Source of the DNA: Margaritispora aquatica | Lineage: Eukaryota > Ascomycota > Leotiomycetes > Helotiales > Discinellaceae | Length of the DNA: 64,000 bases | Reading direction: 5' to 3' | Assembly: GCA_007644065.1 (NCBI GenBank) | Contig: VJWN01000026.1 | Coordinates: 62,001 to 126,000 of the forward strand | Part shown: piece by piece, positions 22,233 to 33,215 of the stretch | Layout of the letters: each line of letters opens with the position of its first letter | Numbering within the stretch: the first letter of the stretch is position 1 | The notes under the pieces: generated by a model | The model's input: only the letters and a program-made list of their open reading frames with translations | Told to the model about the DNA's origin: nothing | Databases searched by the model: none | Translations under genes and position numbers: made by a program

Positions 22233-23060
22233 ATGGTTTCTACACGATCGCAAACCATAGACTCTCCTCAGCGGGAATTGACATCAAGCAAGTCGAAAGT
22301 GACGCGACGTCGCAAAGGTCCATGGGCGCATACACCCTCCAATCTCTCAATTCTGTGGCTAGCTATCTCTCTACCACTTGTCGCTTGGGATACAGGATAT
22401 GTGATGTTGCGACCATACAGTATGCCGGGAGGATCGCTCCATTGGCCTATCTGGGTCCCATATGATCTTTACGGAAGGGTGGATTATATATACGGGTGGA
22501 AAGCGTTCAATGAGAAGAATGGGTTTACTGCTGCGCAAAGTTTACTCAACATCGTCGAGACGTTGATGTATTTATACTATCTTTACATCCTATTTGCACA
22601 TGGCAGACAAGCAAAGGCACAAGGGAGAGGTGCTCCCAGCAAAGAGAAGGTGGGATTTCTGGGCCAACAACGTTATGTTGATGGGACAAAGGGAGCAGAA
22701 GCTGTTTTGGTGGGCTTTGCTGCAGCTATCATGACAGTCAGCAAGACTGTGCTGTATTGTAAGTATTTAAGTAGCTTATGAAATCATCCTAATTTTACTA
22801 GGGGCGAGTGAATACTACTCTGGGTTTGAAAACATCGGACATAATAGCGCCATGGACTTGCTGTTCCTCTGGATCATACCCAAGTGAGTATGGTGTTACA
22901 ATCACTAAGGCCTAGCTAACGTTATGGCAGTGGGGCATGGCTTGTTCTTCCTTCATATATTATGTATTTAACGGGCTCAGAGATCATACAAGGCCTCACC
23001 ATTGCCGCTGGCGGCGCCAAAGCTGGATCTGATGATGTTTCCGTTGTGAAGACGGAGTGA
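22233..23060 (+). CDS. EBP/EXPERA-like integral membrane protein
   Basis: A 245-residue membrane protein in three exons, 22233-22758, 22802-22883 and 22931-23060. Four to five hydrophobic segments are visible. The order of motifs resembles emopamil-binding (EXPERA) proteins: an N-terminal helix with WDTGYVMLRP, an acidic residue in a helix (NIVETLMYLYYL), then VLYWASEYYSGFENIGHN and a last segment GAWLVLPSYIM, comparable to the TEHRDGF and ALWLVLP parts of animal EBP. EBP is a sterol delta8-delta7 isomerase, but fungi normally use the unrelated ERG2 enzyme, so the role here is unknown. The first 30 residues are polar and basic. Its promoter region is shared with the FIT2-like gene, which supports a lipid role. 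Confidence 0.72.
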
Positions 23061-23650
23061 TGCCGGAGTTGATTGTGTCAATGGAGAATGACACTTGAGG
23101 TCAAATGTTTAAATGTTCTAAATGACGACGATCGATACCCTATTGCATACATTGTACGTACTATATGTGTGCCTTCAGCATAGCTTCGTACATGATTTCT
23201 CTCCAACGAATCCAGAAAAATCATCATCTTGAGGCATAATATTCCGGAAGCTTTATAGTGATGTGAAAATTGTATCTGAGAATTTGTTTCCAGGCTAGCA
23301 GAAATCTTAGGTCCGCAGTACCAAGTTACGCCTCACCTGTACAACGAATTGCATAGTCAGCATTGCAAACTTGAAATTTCCTGACAGCAACTGCGAAGGT
23401 TGTTGTTATGACACAAGGTGTATGTACTTTACATACAGTGATCCGACCCACAGCTTTCTAGACCTTTTGATCAATCAATCGTCTGCGAAATTTACAACAA
23501 CGATGTACCCATCAAAAACCTAAAACATTACCGTTAACTCGATGGCGATTACGATAATGTTGACCACAGTGTTTGTTACATCTCGAGGTCTGATTGCTGA
23601 GCCATCCATATCACATCACAACTGTGTCTTAGACCTGCAAAAGAATAAGT
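23061..23650. other. Intergenic, no gene seen
   Basis: About 590 bases between the EBP-like stop and the tRNA gene. No coding frame supported. Confidence 0.5.
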
Positions 23651-23748
23651 TGCTGAATCTAGGATTCGAACCTAGGAGTCTTCGCATTTCATTAATGGGA
23701 CATTAAATCTCATACAAGTGCGACGCGTTACCACTGCGCCAATCCAGC
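23651..23748 (-). tRNA. tRNA-Thr(UGU) with 25-nt intron
   Basis: The minus strand folds as a tRNA: acceptor GCTGGAT/ATTCAGC (7 bp, one G-T), D arm GCGC-AGTGGTA-ACGC with a C-A mismatch at the inner pair, anticodon stem TCGCA/TGCGA, loop CTTGTAA once the intron is removed, and T arm CTAGG-TTCGAAT-CCTAG. The anticodon is TGT, reading ACA threonine codons, and the CTTGTAA loop is typical of tRNA-Thr. The intron is 23688-23712, at the canonical place after position 37. Mature length is 73 nt before CCA addition. Confidence 0.9.
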
Positions 23749-24357
23749 TGGAGATCCTTTCGAATATTGATGTTTGCTGAGACGGAACTCTGGTATATAA
23801 TGTAAAACCGTAACCGAAGTGTGCCACGTGATCAGAATATGGGCCCGGAGGGCATGTCTGAAAACGACTAGGGTTGGCATCGCATCGCAATTTGACACGA
23901 CCCATGTTCATCTTACCAGCCCCTTCCATAAGACTACGCGCTGTCATCTCCAACGTTTGCGCCGGCTTCATTTTTGGCTTCCCTACCTTCACTATATCTT
24001 TGAAACTATCACTTTTAGATCCTTGAGAACGACGCGATTACAACGATCTAATTATTACTTTATTTATGTACACCACTCTGGTTTAGCATAATGGCGCGCA
24101 ATTAGGTAGAACATGACAGCTCTATCAGCTGAGGATTCCCTTGTGACCACCAAATTCGTAATTACCCTATTCAGAAACAATATGTCACGAAGACTTAGTC
24201 GGAATACACTCGAAAACAGTTATAACATCACTTAAAATTCTTCTTTATTGGTTCGGGAAGGAGTGAACGACGCTTGTATACTCAACACTCAGATGAGCCA
24301 ACCCGACATCGACATCGACATTTTCACACATTCTTTCGATTCTGAACTCAAACCACA
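23749..24357. other. Intergenic / promoter of the DUF2235 gene
   Basis: About 600 bases upstream of the DUF2235 start. The minus strand near 24095-24135 has a D-arm-like CTCAGCTGATAGAGC string but no T arm, so I do not call a second tRNA. No gene supported. Confidence 0.45.
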
Positions 24358-27300
24358 ATGGCAACCCTAGGACGGAAGCGTTTAATCCTATGTTGCGATG
24401 GAACTTGGATGGACAGCGATGATGGATTTCAGAAACCTACCTTAATTCCATATGTGCCTACCGGCACGCTTCAGATTCCCTCAAATGTCACCCGTATCAG
24501 CAGAGCTCTTCGAAAGACTGGACTTGATGGTGTTAACCAGATCATTTTCTATCATGCTGGGGTTGGAACAGGCTCTAGCATGCTTGACTCGGTTACCGGA
24601 GGACTTCTAGGTGCTGGTATTTCAGAGAACATCCGAGAGGTGTACAGCTTCATTGCTGCGAATTATGTTTTTGGGGATGAGATGTGAGTTTTGTATTCTC
24701 TTGATGTTAGCGAGGATGCAGGGGGTTATAATGACCCTGACAAACTCCTCTCAGTATAAATAGAATTCCAGAGCGTTGCTAAAAGTGACAAAGAATTTTA
24801 GTGGGCTTCAGTCGAGGTGCTTTCACGGCACGAAGTGTTGCTGGGATGATTCGAGATATTGGCATTCTCACACGCGAGGGTATGTCGGATTTCTATCCTA
24901 TCTTCAAGGACCAGGAAAACTTCAGAAATCATGATTACCATGACATTTTCCCAACCATTCCATTCCCAAATAAGCCGAGAGGCGAGGGTCGGGCACGAGA
25001 GTACCGAAGGAGACTTGAGCAAGTAAGTATTCGTTGTATAATTGTCGCATAATTCTAACAGTGTTAGGATGGGCTTACCAGACTTCACGATGAAGAGGGT
25101 AACAAGATCCACGTTCAAGCTGTTGCTGTCTGGGATACAGTCGGATCTCTAGGTATTCCCCAGCTCTCCATTTTCGCAAAGCTTGGCTTTCCACAATCTA
25201 CGAAAGAATTCAAGTTTTACGATACCAATCTTTATGGTTGTATTAAGCATGCTTTTCAGTGCCTTGCATTGGACGAGCATCGGGCACCTTTCCAAGCCGC
25301 TGTCTGGGAGAGGACAGATATGCAGAAGACTACTGTCGATCTCAGACAAATCTGGGTGCCTGGTGCTCATTCAAATGCAGGAGGTGGCTACGATGATCAG
25401 GAAATTGCAAATATCTCTTTAGCCTGGTAAGTGCAATTTGCAGGCTATGGACCAGAGCAATAATAACAAGGACAGGATGATGGATCAGCTAGCATCAATA
25501 GGTGTTGCGTTTCAGGATGACTACATCGATACAATATTCAATCACAATGTGCAATACTATCTTGATCCTCCAGCAAGGCCTACGAGGCTACTTTCACGAC
25601 GGCCAAGACAACAGTGGGCGATTGATTCTGTTTACCAAAAGCATAAGCCTGTACGTCCCTGGGGACTCGGCAAAATTTGGAATTCTGAAGTCGGAATTTA
25701 TCGCTTGACTGGAGCTGGATGGCGAACACCAGGATTCAACATGAGAGCAGACCCAGATACAGGAAGTACGCAGCATGTACGCCATACTTCTTGTTTCGAG
25801 ACTAACTCTAAGTGTAGAAAAGACTAATATCCCCATGACCCACACAAACGAGCGAATTCACAGTAAGCAGACTTTACATAATCTCCCAACCAAGCTAACA
25901 AGTCGATCAAGGTAGTGTGCGTATTAGACTCGATCTTGAAGGATTGGGTCTGGATGATGTTGGTTTGTATAAGTGCCCAGCTTTGCTTAAAAAGGGTTGG
26001 AACCTTCGCCAAATGCGTCTGAAGGTGGATGATCCAATTCCATGGAATGCAACGTGGGGACCAAGTGCACCTGCACCTGTAAGTCTTGTTGGCCATATCT
26101 ACCAAAGCTCTCTCCTAATAGATCCAGGATATTCCACCAGATGATTTGCGCTGGGTCTGGGAATGGGATGGACCAGAAGACGAAGCACCATTGGAACGTA
26201 TCATGGTTGAAGAACGTCTTGGCCCATATGAGAGGAAGTTATTACTACTTAATAAAGGTAAGGCCACTTTTTCTATGCTCGTAGATGCGGGGAAGGAGAG
26301 TAATGAAAGTGAGAAGCTATAAGGTTCAGTAAAGTTTGAACTAATTTGCATTGTTTTGTGTCGTCAATTGAGAACCACACATCATGGAGTTCAACATCAT
26401 AGTCCTTTAAGATGCTAGTGTACATCAGCTATTTGCTATCAATGAAATGCTTTGAAGATCAAATTAAGGTCATAAGCTAATAGCATTACACACAGGAGCT
26501 AAATATCGCAAAGGCTTTAACCGTCGTCGAAAACGGAGAACAACAGGAGAAGCAGATGCCGAGAAAGGTGATTTTGTTCAAGGTGACGATGGGCAGGGAA
26601 ACATCAACCCAGAAGTCTTAGCTGCAGGCGCTCCTTCACGAGATCCAGAGAAACAAAGAAGAGAAAGGAGGAGGAGACACCGAGAGCCTAGATCAGACGA
26701 AGAGAGCCTAATTATCGACAGCCGCAGGAATTCTGAGAAACCTGTTCGAAGGCGCAGGAAACGGCATGATGGAGGAGGAGAAACATTCATTATAGCAGAT
26801 CGCTCGAAGTCCCGAACGAGGATGAAGCCCGCCATTATCGTCGAGCCAGCTCCTGGACCTCCACCACTAATCGTGGATTCCAGACGAAGAAGAAAGCAGG
26901 GAAGATATCGAGACGACGAGATTGTAGTCATTGAAGACCACGATCGCCCACGTCCAAGTAGCCGTCCACCGCCACCACCAGCGATGACCTCGCGATCGAC
27001 GCCCAGGCCACCGAGCACAGATCCAAGCCAGAGGAAGTACACGATGGAAGACATCATCTTCACCCCAGCACCAGGGCGATCTCAACCAGGAAGCAGAGCT
27101 GCAAGCCGTCCTCCTCCACCACCACCTTTATTCGAAGCACGACGTAGCGGCAGCGGACCACAGTATCCCGTAGAAGATGAAATCGTGGTCGAAGAAGAGC
27201 ATGTTCGCGAACCGAGGCGCAAGAATCGTGGGTATGAGAGGAGAGAGTACCCGATTGTAGAGGACATCAGTATTGTGGAGACGTCGAGGGTGAGAGGGGC

Positions 27301-27547
27301 CAGTCGGCCGCCACCACCACCGCCGTCAGGGTTTAGCTCGAATCCTGGTGTTGGAGCAGAGAGAAAGGGGTATAGGAGGGAAAAGAGCGAGAGTGTGAGT
27401 GGAATCAGTGCGAGCGATAGTGGCTTTGATGAGAGGGAGACGAGGGATGGGAATTTAAAGGGTATGAAGGATAGGGATCGTGAGGTTCACAGGGCGTATG
27501 TTAGGAGGGATGGGGATAGGGATCCGATTAGAGATCGGGATGAGTGA
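24358..27547 (+). CDS. DUF2235 (Tle1-like alpha/beta hydrolase) protein
   Basis: Eight exons, 24358-24683, 24794-25022, 25068-25426, 25476-25765, 25818-25862, 25912-26078, 26122-26257 and 26496-27547, encode 867 residues. The first ~510 residues match the DUF2235 domain: LILCCDGTWMDSD at the start, YHAGVGTG, the nucleophile elbow GFSRGAFTARSVAGMI (Ser of G-F-S-R-G), AVWDTVGSLG and WVPGAHSNAGGGYDD, the last two supplying candidate acid and histidine. Bacterial relatives (Tle1) are phospholipases; the fungal substrate is unknown. After a 238-nt intron, long for this window, one large exon encodes a 350-residue disordered tail with Arg-rich runs, four proline runs (RPPPPPP) and repeated acidic DEIVV/EDISIV motifs. 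Domain and tail are joined in frame; transcript data would confirm the last junction. Confidence 0.87.
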
Positions 27548-28470
27548 GCGATTGATGGTGTTTGATTAGTGTGTGTATTTGGTTTGACACATTGTGAATA
27601 TTTGCATATATGGAAGGTCAATTAGTTGTTTTTAATATACCATCATCTGCTACTGTAAGAAATCGGAGGCATTTAATTGCGTCTGATATATAACTGAATG
27701 CTTGAAACAAAGTGTACAAAGTGAGTTGTGATCTCATTGTTGATTCTAACTTACATACACCAACATCACTTCGTTTCGCGTCTTTGATCTCACAATAAAC
27801 GGGCGAGGGGATTTCCTATGACACTACCCATTAGTATTTCTCTTCTCCTGTGTAACCATGTGAGCAAAAGTTTTCGCTTCTCCGTGTGCCCCTTTTCACT
27901 GTGCATCTTAATACCATGCCGATCCGGTTTCACTTGGACCCGAGCATCCCACAGCACGACATGGAATATGGACAACTCGATATACAACGAAATAGAACCG
28001 TTGATTTCCATGAGTTTGCAGCGTTGCATTGGTTGGTGGGTGGTTTGGTTATTGTGCCTAGCTCGGTCATCATGTTGAACGAAGATTGGTGTTTGCTCTT
28101 TGAATCCTCGAGATCCGATAACTTGAAGTTGGAATCAATCACGAAGTCTAACATTGTTTAGTGAGACTTGGAGTCCCTTTGTTCATGTCAGACAGTAGAT
28201 TTGTTCTCCAGTGCTAAATCTCATTCTTTGTTCGAACTTGTCGAATCACAATTGTGTCGTTATTGAATGGTCTCGAGTCTCTGAATTAGGATGCCCGGTG
28301 TCTTTTCATCTTTGATACCACGGATGCATATTAGAGAACATTGGTTCAGATAAGTTCTAGTTACAGTAATCCATCTAGTAGTTCGTGGTATGCATAGGAC
28401 ACTTTCATTATAAGATTCCCCTCAGACGACAAAACGGTTTTCGGAAAGGCCTCCAGTCTACCCAGATATA
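27548..28470. other. Intergenic, no gene seen
   Basis: Region between the DUF2235 stop and the convergent reductase stop. A plus frame at 27886-28161 (91 codons) has no signal, domain or splice support, so I leave it uncalled. Confidence 0.5.
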
Positions 28471-29157
28471 TCAACCCCTTACGACCACAGCACTCTTGAC
28501 GAAAATACCTTCAACTGCAACCTTAACCAAAAACCTCGCCACGCTCGCGACATTCACGCTGTCAGACATGCTCATCCCAACACCACTACTTTCCAAAATC
28601 TCCACCTCCTTCTTCCCATCCACCGTCTTCCTGTCGTCAAATTCCAACCTCACAGCTCTCACAAGCGTCCAATCCATCTTCGTCAACCGAATCTCCTTGT
28701 CCACAAGACCATGATCCTCAAGCGCATATTTGACGTTCGTCCATCCCAAGAACGCCTTACTCAACCACGGCAAATTGCCCCATGAATCCCCAACACCAGC
28801 CGTCGACATCACCACAATGCGACGAATGCCGGCTTGCTCGAAGACTTCGCACGCATTGGCGCATGAGTCTGCTAGGAAGCGGGGAGGCGAGAGCTGAGCT
28901 GCGAAAGGACTTTCTGATACACGGACAGTGTTCAGTGTGATGATCGCTGCTGAGACTGGTTGATGTGGTGTGGCGAGGAGAGCGTTTTGTATGTCGGATT
29001 TTGAGAGTGGTGAGCCGGTGACGATGGTGAGACCTGGGCTAGAACTGATGTTACTTGATGCGCGAACAAGTGCTACTGCTGTGTGGCCTTGAGCAAGTAG
29101 TTCGGATACGACGTGTTTGCCTGTTCGCCCACTTGCGCCGAGGAGGAGAAAATGCAT
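28471..29157 (-). CDS. NAD(P)-binding NmrA/SDR-like reductase
   Basis: Single-exon protein of 228 residues, an atypical short-chain dehydrogenase of the NAD(P)H-binding (PF13460-like) type. The Rossmann motif is at the very N-terminus: MHFLLLGASGRTGKHVV (G-A-S-G-R-T-G). VVMSTAGVGDSWGNLP in the middle matches the conserved beta-strand and STAGV turn, and WTLVRAVRLEF the later substrate-side strand. Length is normal for the family, so the gene looks intact. The substrate cannot be read from sequence. It lies 270 bases downstream of the regulator's stop in the same orientation, with a GST gene just beyond, which suggests a stress or secondary-metabolism role. Confidence 0.83.
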   Translation of the reverse strand: MHFLLLGASGRTGKHVVSELLAQGHTAVALVRASSNISSSPGLTIVTGSPLSKSDIQNALLATPHQPVSAAIITLNTVRVSESPFAAQLSPPRFLADSCANACEVFEQAGIRRIVVMSTAGVGDSWGNLPWLSKAFLGWTNVKYALEDHGLVDKEIRLTKMDWTLVRAVRLEFDDRKTVDGKKEVEILESSGVGMSMSDSVNVASVARFLVKVAVEGIFVKSAVVVRG

Positions 29158-29427
29158 GATTGTTGAGAATAAGAGGTACTGTCGAGTTATCGGCTGATTT
29201 GATCTTTTGGAGGATCTCTGAAGGGCTGTTCTAATGAGAGTAACCAGATCGAGGTCTTATATGAAGTCTTCCAAAGCAGATATTTGTGATAAGCGAGAGG
29301 ATTGCTTCATAGACAAAGTCAGCCTCTGATTGGTTTGTTCGCTCCATGTACCACAATTGGAAGCCGTGTAAATCCTTAAATCCGCAGGTCTCGGGACTTA
29401 AAAAGATACGACCTTTCGGTATGAATA

Positions 29428-30819
29428 TTACCGCACAGTGGAGTGCTTGAAAGGGCCATTATGAGCCCCCTTGCACGTCACATAATTCCTCACTCTTTCA
29501 CTGATAACGTTGGCAATGTTCTGCAATCGATCGTTTTCGATTTGCAGCTGACCGGAAAGATTTGATGAGGAGACCAGTGTGCCCAACACAACAATCGTTA
29601 ATATCGAATGAAAGTAGCGTAGGAAAGACACTGAAATAGGCTCAACGACTTGAAAGCCGGTTTTAGTTTGGAGCAGTCCGAGATCAACGACCCACAATCT
29701 TAAGGATTCTAGTAGCATTTCTCTCTCGGACAGCAATTGAAACGCAACCTCTGCAGATTTGACTTGCGACACTTTTTCGAGGAAGCCAAGCGTCGAATTA
29801 GCGATCCTTGTAAGACTTGTTCGCATATCCGGTGCAATCATACGAGCACTACAAGTTTCAAGGTTCTGTTGTGGAGGTGTGATTGAAGAGATCGACGACA
29901 CTGCTTCGCTCGCGCCAACTGTTGCTGGAGGAGGATCTGTAAATTTACATGGTGCAAGGAAGAGCTTGATGATAAAAACGTCCAGCAAGGGGATTGGATC
30001 ATGATTTTCTGGCACTAGTTCATTCCCCCTAATAATACTTGGCCTTGCTCGGTACTCACGCATAATCTTAAGTCCTTGGATGATATGCTGGGCCACAGCA
30101 GCGTGATTCTTGCGCACCTGCTCAATGCTGATGAACACATGACAGCAGAGTATCACTGACTTCAATTCACTTGAGCCTGGGGATGAAAGATTAGACACAA
30201 GACCACCCAGTGCCATGTTGTATTGCTTCATCCCATATTCATAACTTGGGGTCCGCTGTGTAGCAGATGTTCCTCCATCTCCAGCTATTTCTAGATCTTT
30301 CCGAAGAGTTTTGAGAGATGAGACAGCGTGTCTAAGAAGAGGATCCGATAGTGAGGCCTGAAGGATGTGGATTGCTTCTCTGTTAAAGTCAATGCGGACA
30401 TTGAATAGTGTTTTGGTTGAGAAGCAGTGGTTAAGAAGATCGATATCCTGGGGAGCGATATCAATCAAGGGAAACCGAGTGCGTCGTACGCTAAGGGATG
30501 ACTCAATGCCACCAGAATGAGTATTACCAATAAATGGACTAACGAAAGGTTTGAAAGCTGTCTTGTAGCCATCACAAGCTCGACCAGTGCTGACGCATCT
30601 TTGGCAAAATGGCTTATGCTCATCACATTTGACTTTTCTGATTCTATTGCTTGTTTAGCATGATCAACGACACCTTGATATCTGATTTCACTAGCAACTT
30701 TGAGATATGACTTAGGGAGGTGATATGTCCTCAATGACTGACCTGCATGTTCCACAACCAGTTTTCACCTTTCTAGATTTGATATTTCCTTTATGGGCAA
30801 CAATGTTTCCGGCTATCAT
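29428..30819 (-). CDS. Zn(II)2Cys6 transcription factor, fungal TF domain 2 type
   Basis: Two exons, 30819-30743 and 30643-29428, encode 430 residues. The 99-nt intron splits the zinc cluster; splicing yields C-GT-C-RIRKVK-C-DEHKPF-C-QR-C-VSTGRA-C, perfect spacing, with DGYK after it. The N-terminus is short and basic (KSRKVKTGCGTC), as is usual for regulators of this type. The remainder is helical sequence such as SVILCCHVFISIEQVRKNHAAVAQHIIQGLKIM, the pattern of the fungal-specific TF domain 2 family often found near metabolic clusters. It is divergent from the GST gene and codirectional with the reductase, so local regulation of both is plausible but unproven. The start at 30819 is the first in-frame ATG upstream of the cluster. 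Confidence 0.87.
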
Positions 30820-31302
30820 GGTTTTCTGTGTGACAGAACAACCTCTTTCAAGCAGTAGGGATAATTAAATCAAGCAAGAGATCCGAGTAAACGAATCAAG
30901 TGTTGAAGTCTAACTCACTCGAACGTGGAAAAGTTGAGTGCAGTCATCTAGATGTGTAGCTGAGGTTGAGTCCGAGCTGCACGGGTACATTTGCTAAGCT
31001 CAATTGGGAATAAAGAGCGAGCCCACCAACCAGATAGTCTCGCTTGTGTACTTTGGTGGGGCTTTATGCTGTCCTATATCTTCGGTGTTCAGCGCATGCC
31101 GAGCCCAGTTGAATTTCATGTCCAAGTTGTCTCTCAATGGAGTTGAAAAACTCCGGTTGCTATAGATGCCGCAAACTGCTAGGTAGGAGTTTCGGGTCTT
31201 ATATATCATGGACCGGCCCCGCTCTTTCAAAGAAGTTCTTGAACAATGTCGAAGCTCCTACATAGTCAAAGAATCGCATCAAATCTACTACGCAACTCAA
31301 AC
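30820..31302. promoter_or_regulatory. Bidirectional promoter, regulator / GST
   Basis: A 483-base gap between divergent start codons. A TATATA box-like TTATATATC is at about 31199-31207, about 96 bases upstream of the main GST ATG. An in-frame ATG at 31246 lies between the two and may give a longer GST form. Confidence 0.5.
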
Positions 31303-32117
31303 ATGCCAGCTTTCACTTTATACGGCTCTCGTGGCTCGACCAATACCGATCGCGTTCGCCTCACGTTGGCCGAAGGTGGCTTCACAGACTATGAGCCCGT
31401 CCTTCTCAATCTTCAGAAAGGGGAGCAAAAGGTTAGTAGCTAGTTTCATTCGCAAGATGGGGCTTGTTCTCATTGCACTGGAAAGTTCAGTGCCACGATT
31501 GGCAATCGAACCCCCGTTGTAATGGCGACGGCACTCGCTCTTCGATTCCTCTAGTTCTTTGCTAAATTCACATCCAGTCCCAAGAGCACAAAGCACTTCA
31601 CCCATGGGGAAAGATCCCCGCAATAACATTCGCCAATGGATTCACCCTCTACGAAAGTCGAGCGATTTGCAAACACCTCGCAAGAAAGTACTCCTTCCCA
31701 CTTCTCCCTTCCGACTCAGACATCGAGGCCGCAGCGCTATTCGACCAAGCACAGAGCGTAGAGATGCTTTATTTTGCCGACCCAGCCGGAAAAATTGCAT
31801 TTGAGAAATTCGCGAAACGATTCATGGGACTTCCTGCTGATGAAGTCGTTGTTTCAAACGCACTGAAGTCGGTCGAGGCTTTCTTCGATGTTGCGGAGGG
31901 TCTGTTAAGCCATAGGAAGTATATGGCTGGGGATAGGTTCACTCTCGTGGATATCTACTATATCCCATTGATTCAGAGACTTTTTGCCTGCGGGTATGGA
32001 AATGTTATCACTAGTCGCGAAGCTGTGTGTGCTTGGTGGGATTTATGCGTAATGCGACCAGCTATAAAACAGATTTTGGATGCTGATAGGGAGGCTGCAA
32101 TGGCTGCAAATAAATAG
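31303..32117 (+). CDS. Glutathione S-transferase
   Basis: Cytosolic-type GST of 222 residues from exons 31303-31431 and 31578-32117. The N-terminal thioredoxin-like domain has FTLYGSRGSTNTDRVRLTL, the cis-proline in WGKIPAITFANG and the ESRAICKHLARKY glutathione-binding helix. The C-terminal helical domain includes RKYMAGDRFTLVDIYYIPL with the conserved N-capping D in the FTLVDI motif. It conjugates glutathione to electrophiles; phi-like or Ure2-like subclass is a guess. The upstream in-frame ATG at 31246 would add a basic 19-residue leader (KLLHSQRIASNLLRNSN) resembling a mitochondrial presequence. The 146-nt intron is long for this window. Head-to-head with the Zn2Cys6 gene. Confidence 0.88.
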
Positions 32118-32375
32118 GGTAGAAAACTAGTTCAACGCTGGTTACAAACCAAGTCCAAAAGATTTCGTCTAAATGTCCTTTTTGATGCCAATTTCATGAC
32201 CGCCTTTGACACGACCCGCGAATGAGAATACAAAGCAACATTCTGAGATTATCACAAACATCGGAAACTTTTCAAAGTTTTGCAAAACAGTTTCTTGCCT
32301 TTTGTTGTTTCTTTAGTTTACTAGTTTTGTCGCATATCCAACACATTGTACAAGTCCGAATGAAACATTAGAACA

Positions 32376-33215
32376 ATGCCCGAACAATCGTCACTTCACA
32401 GGATAAAGCCAATACCAGCCTCGCAACCTCGAATTCCCAAAGTTCCCACAGCATCAACCTCAAAAATGTACACACAAAAAGAAACCTGCTACCAAACAGT
32501 TATATTCCATCATCTCTGTGGGCACACTTCTACGGTATCAAGGCACATCCCAGGATGCCGTATGCACGCCTCATACGAGCCATCTAGTCTCTTTTCCCAC
32601 CTTACACATCTCTTTCTACCCCTCTCATGCTCCTTCCCGAAGATAGAATACCTCTACGACATCTCTGACGTCTGCAACGAGCACGGCTGCATCAGTCCGT
32701 TTTCCAACTGGCAGGCGCCTCATCTTGCAAACACACGGTTTTTCACACGAAATCAACTCATGCAACACAGGCTTCACTTTTGGGACCTAGTATCCAGGCA
32801 GCAACGCATAGAAGAGCTACAAGCGTACTTCTCACTCCACGAAGCACGGCGGCGGCAAGAAAACGCAGCGGGTGTGCGGATTTACGAGCAAACGCACATC
32901 CTGGATCCAGAAGAATACGCGGTGGGAATACATCCCACTCTTTTCATGCCAGCAGCTAACACGGACGAAACGTGCGCTGTTTGCGTAGAGGAGATGCGCA
33001 CGAAGCGGATCGTGAGTTTGCCGTGTCCCGGGAGGCATGAGTTTCATTATGATTGTATTTTGGAGTGGATAAGTATCCGGCAGAAATTCAGGTCTTGTCC
33101 GTGTTGTAGAAATCAAATAAAGGTTGTAGACCAGTTTGATGTGCCTGAGAATGAGAGGAGGGTAACGATGGGTTGGTGGATTGCGAATGGGGTGGATGAT
33201 CTACGAGAGGTGTAG
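32376..33215 (+). CDS. RING-H2 finger protein
   Basis: Single-exon protein of 279 residues. Residues 200-243 form a RING-H2 finger: C-AV-C, then LPC, PGR-H, EF-H, YD-C and, after a 13-residue loop, SC-PC-C. The order and spacing fit a zinc-binding RING of an E3 ubiquitin ligase, and tryptophan in LEWISIR sits where E2-contacting residues usually lie. The N-terminal part has a second Cys/His-rich stretch (ETCYQTVIFHHLCGHTS, HIPGC, DVCNEHGC), common in uncharacterised filamentous-fungal proteins of this style. No membrane segment is visible. I do not recognise the subfamily or substrate. The frame has no interruption and a reasonable start. Confidence 0.7.
   Translation: MPEQSSLHRIKPIPASQPRIPKVPTASTSKMYTQKETCYQTVIFHHLCGHTSTVSRHIPGCRMHASYEPSSLFSHLTHLFLPLSCSFPKIEYLYDISDVCNEHGCISPFSNWQAPHLANTRFFTRNQLMQHRLHFWDLVSRQQRIEELQAYFSLHEARRRQENAAGVRIYEQTHILDPEEYAVGIHPTLFMPAANTDETCAVCVEEMRTKRIVSLPCPGRHEFHYDCILEWISIRQKFRSCPCCRNQIKVVDQFDVPENERRVTMGWWIANGVDDLREV

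Noticed and set aside
24090..24135. Second tRNA candidate, minus strand, D-arm-like CTCAGCTGATAGAGC
   Set aside because: No GTTCGA-type T loop follows and no acceptor stem pairs at the expected distance.
24684..24793. Extra microexon in the first DUF2235 intron
   Set aside because: Several 11-nt pieces keep the frame, but a single intron with acceptor at 24791-24793 yields the expected D-E-I-I-L-V-G-F-S-R-G, so no microexon is needed.
27886..28161. 91-codon plus frame
   Set aside because: No family resemblance, no signal peptide and no supporting splice sites.
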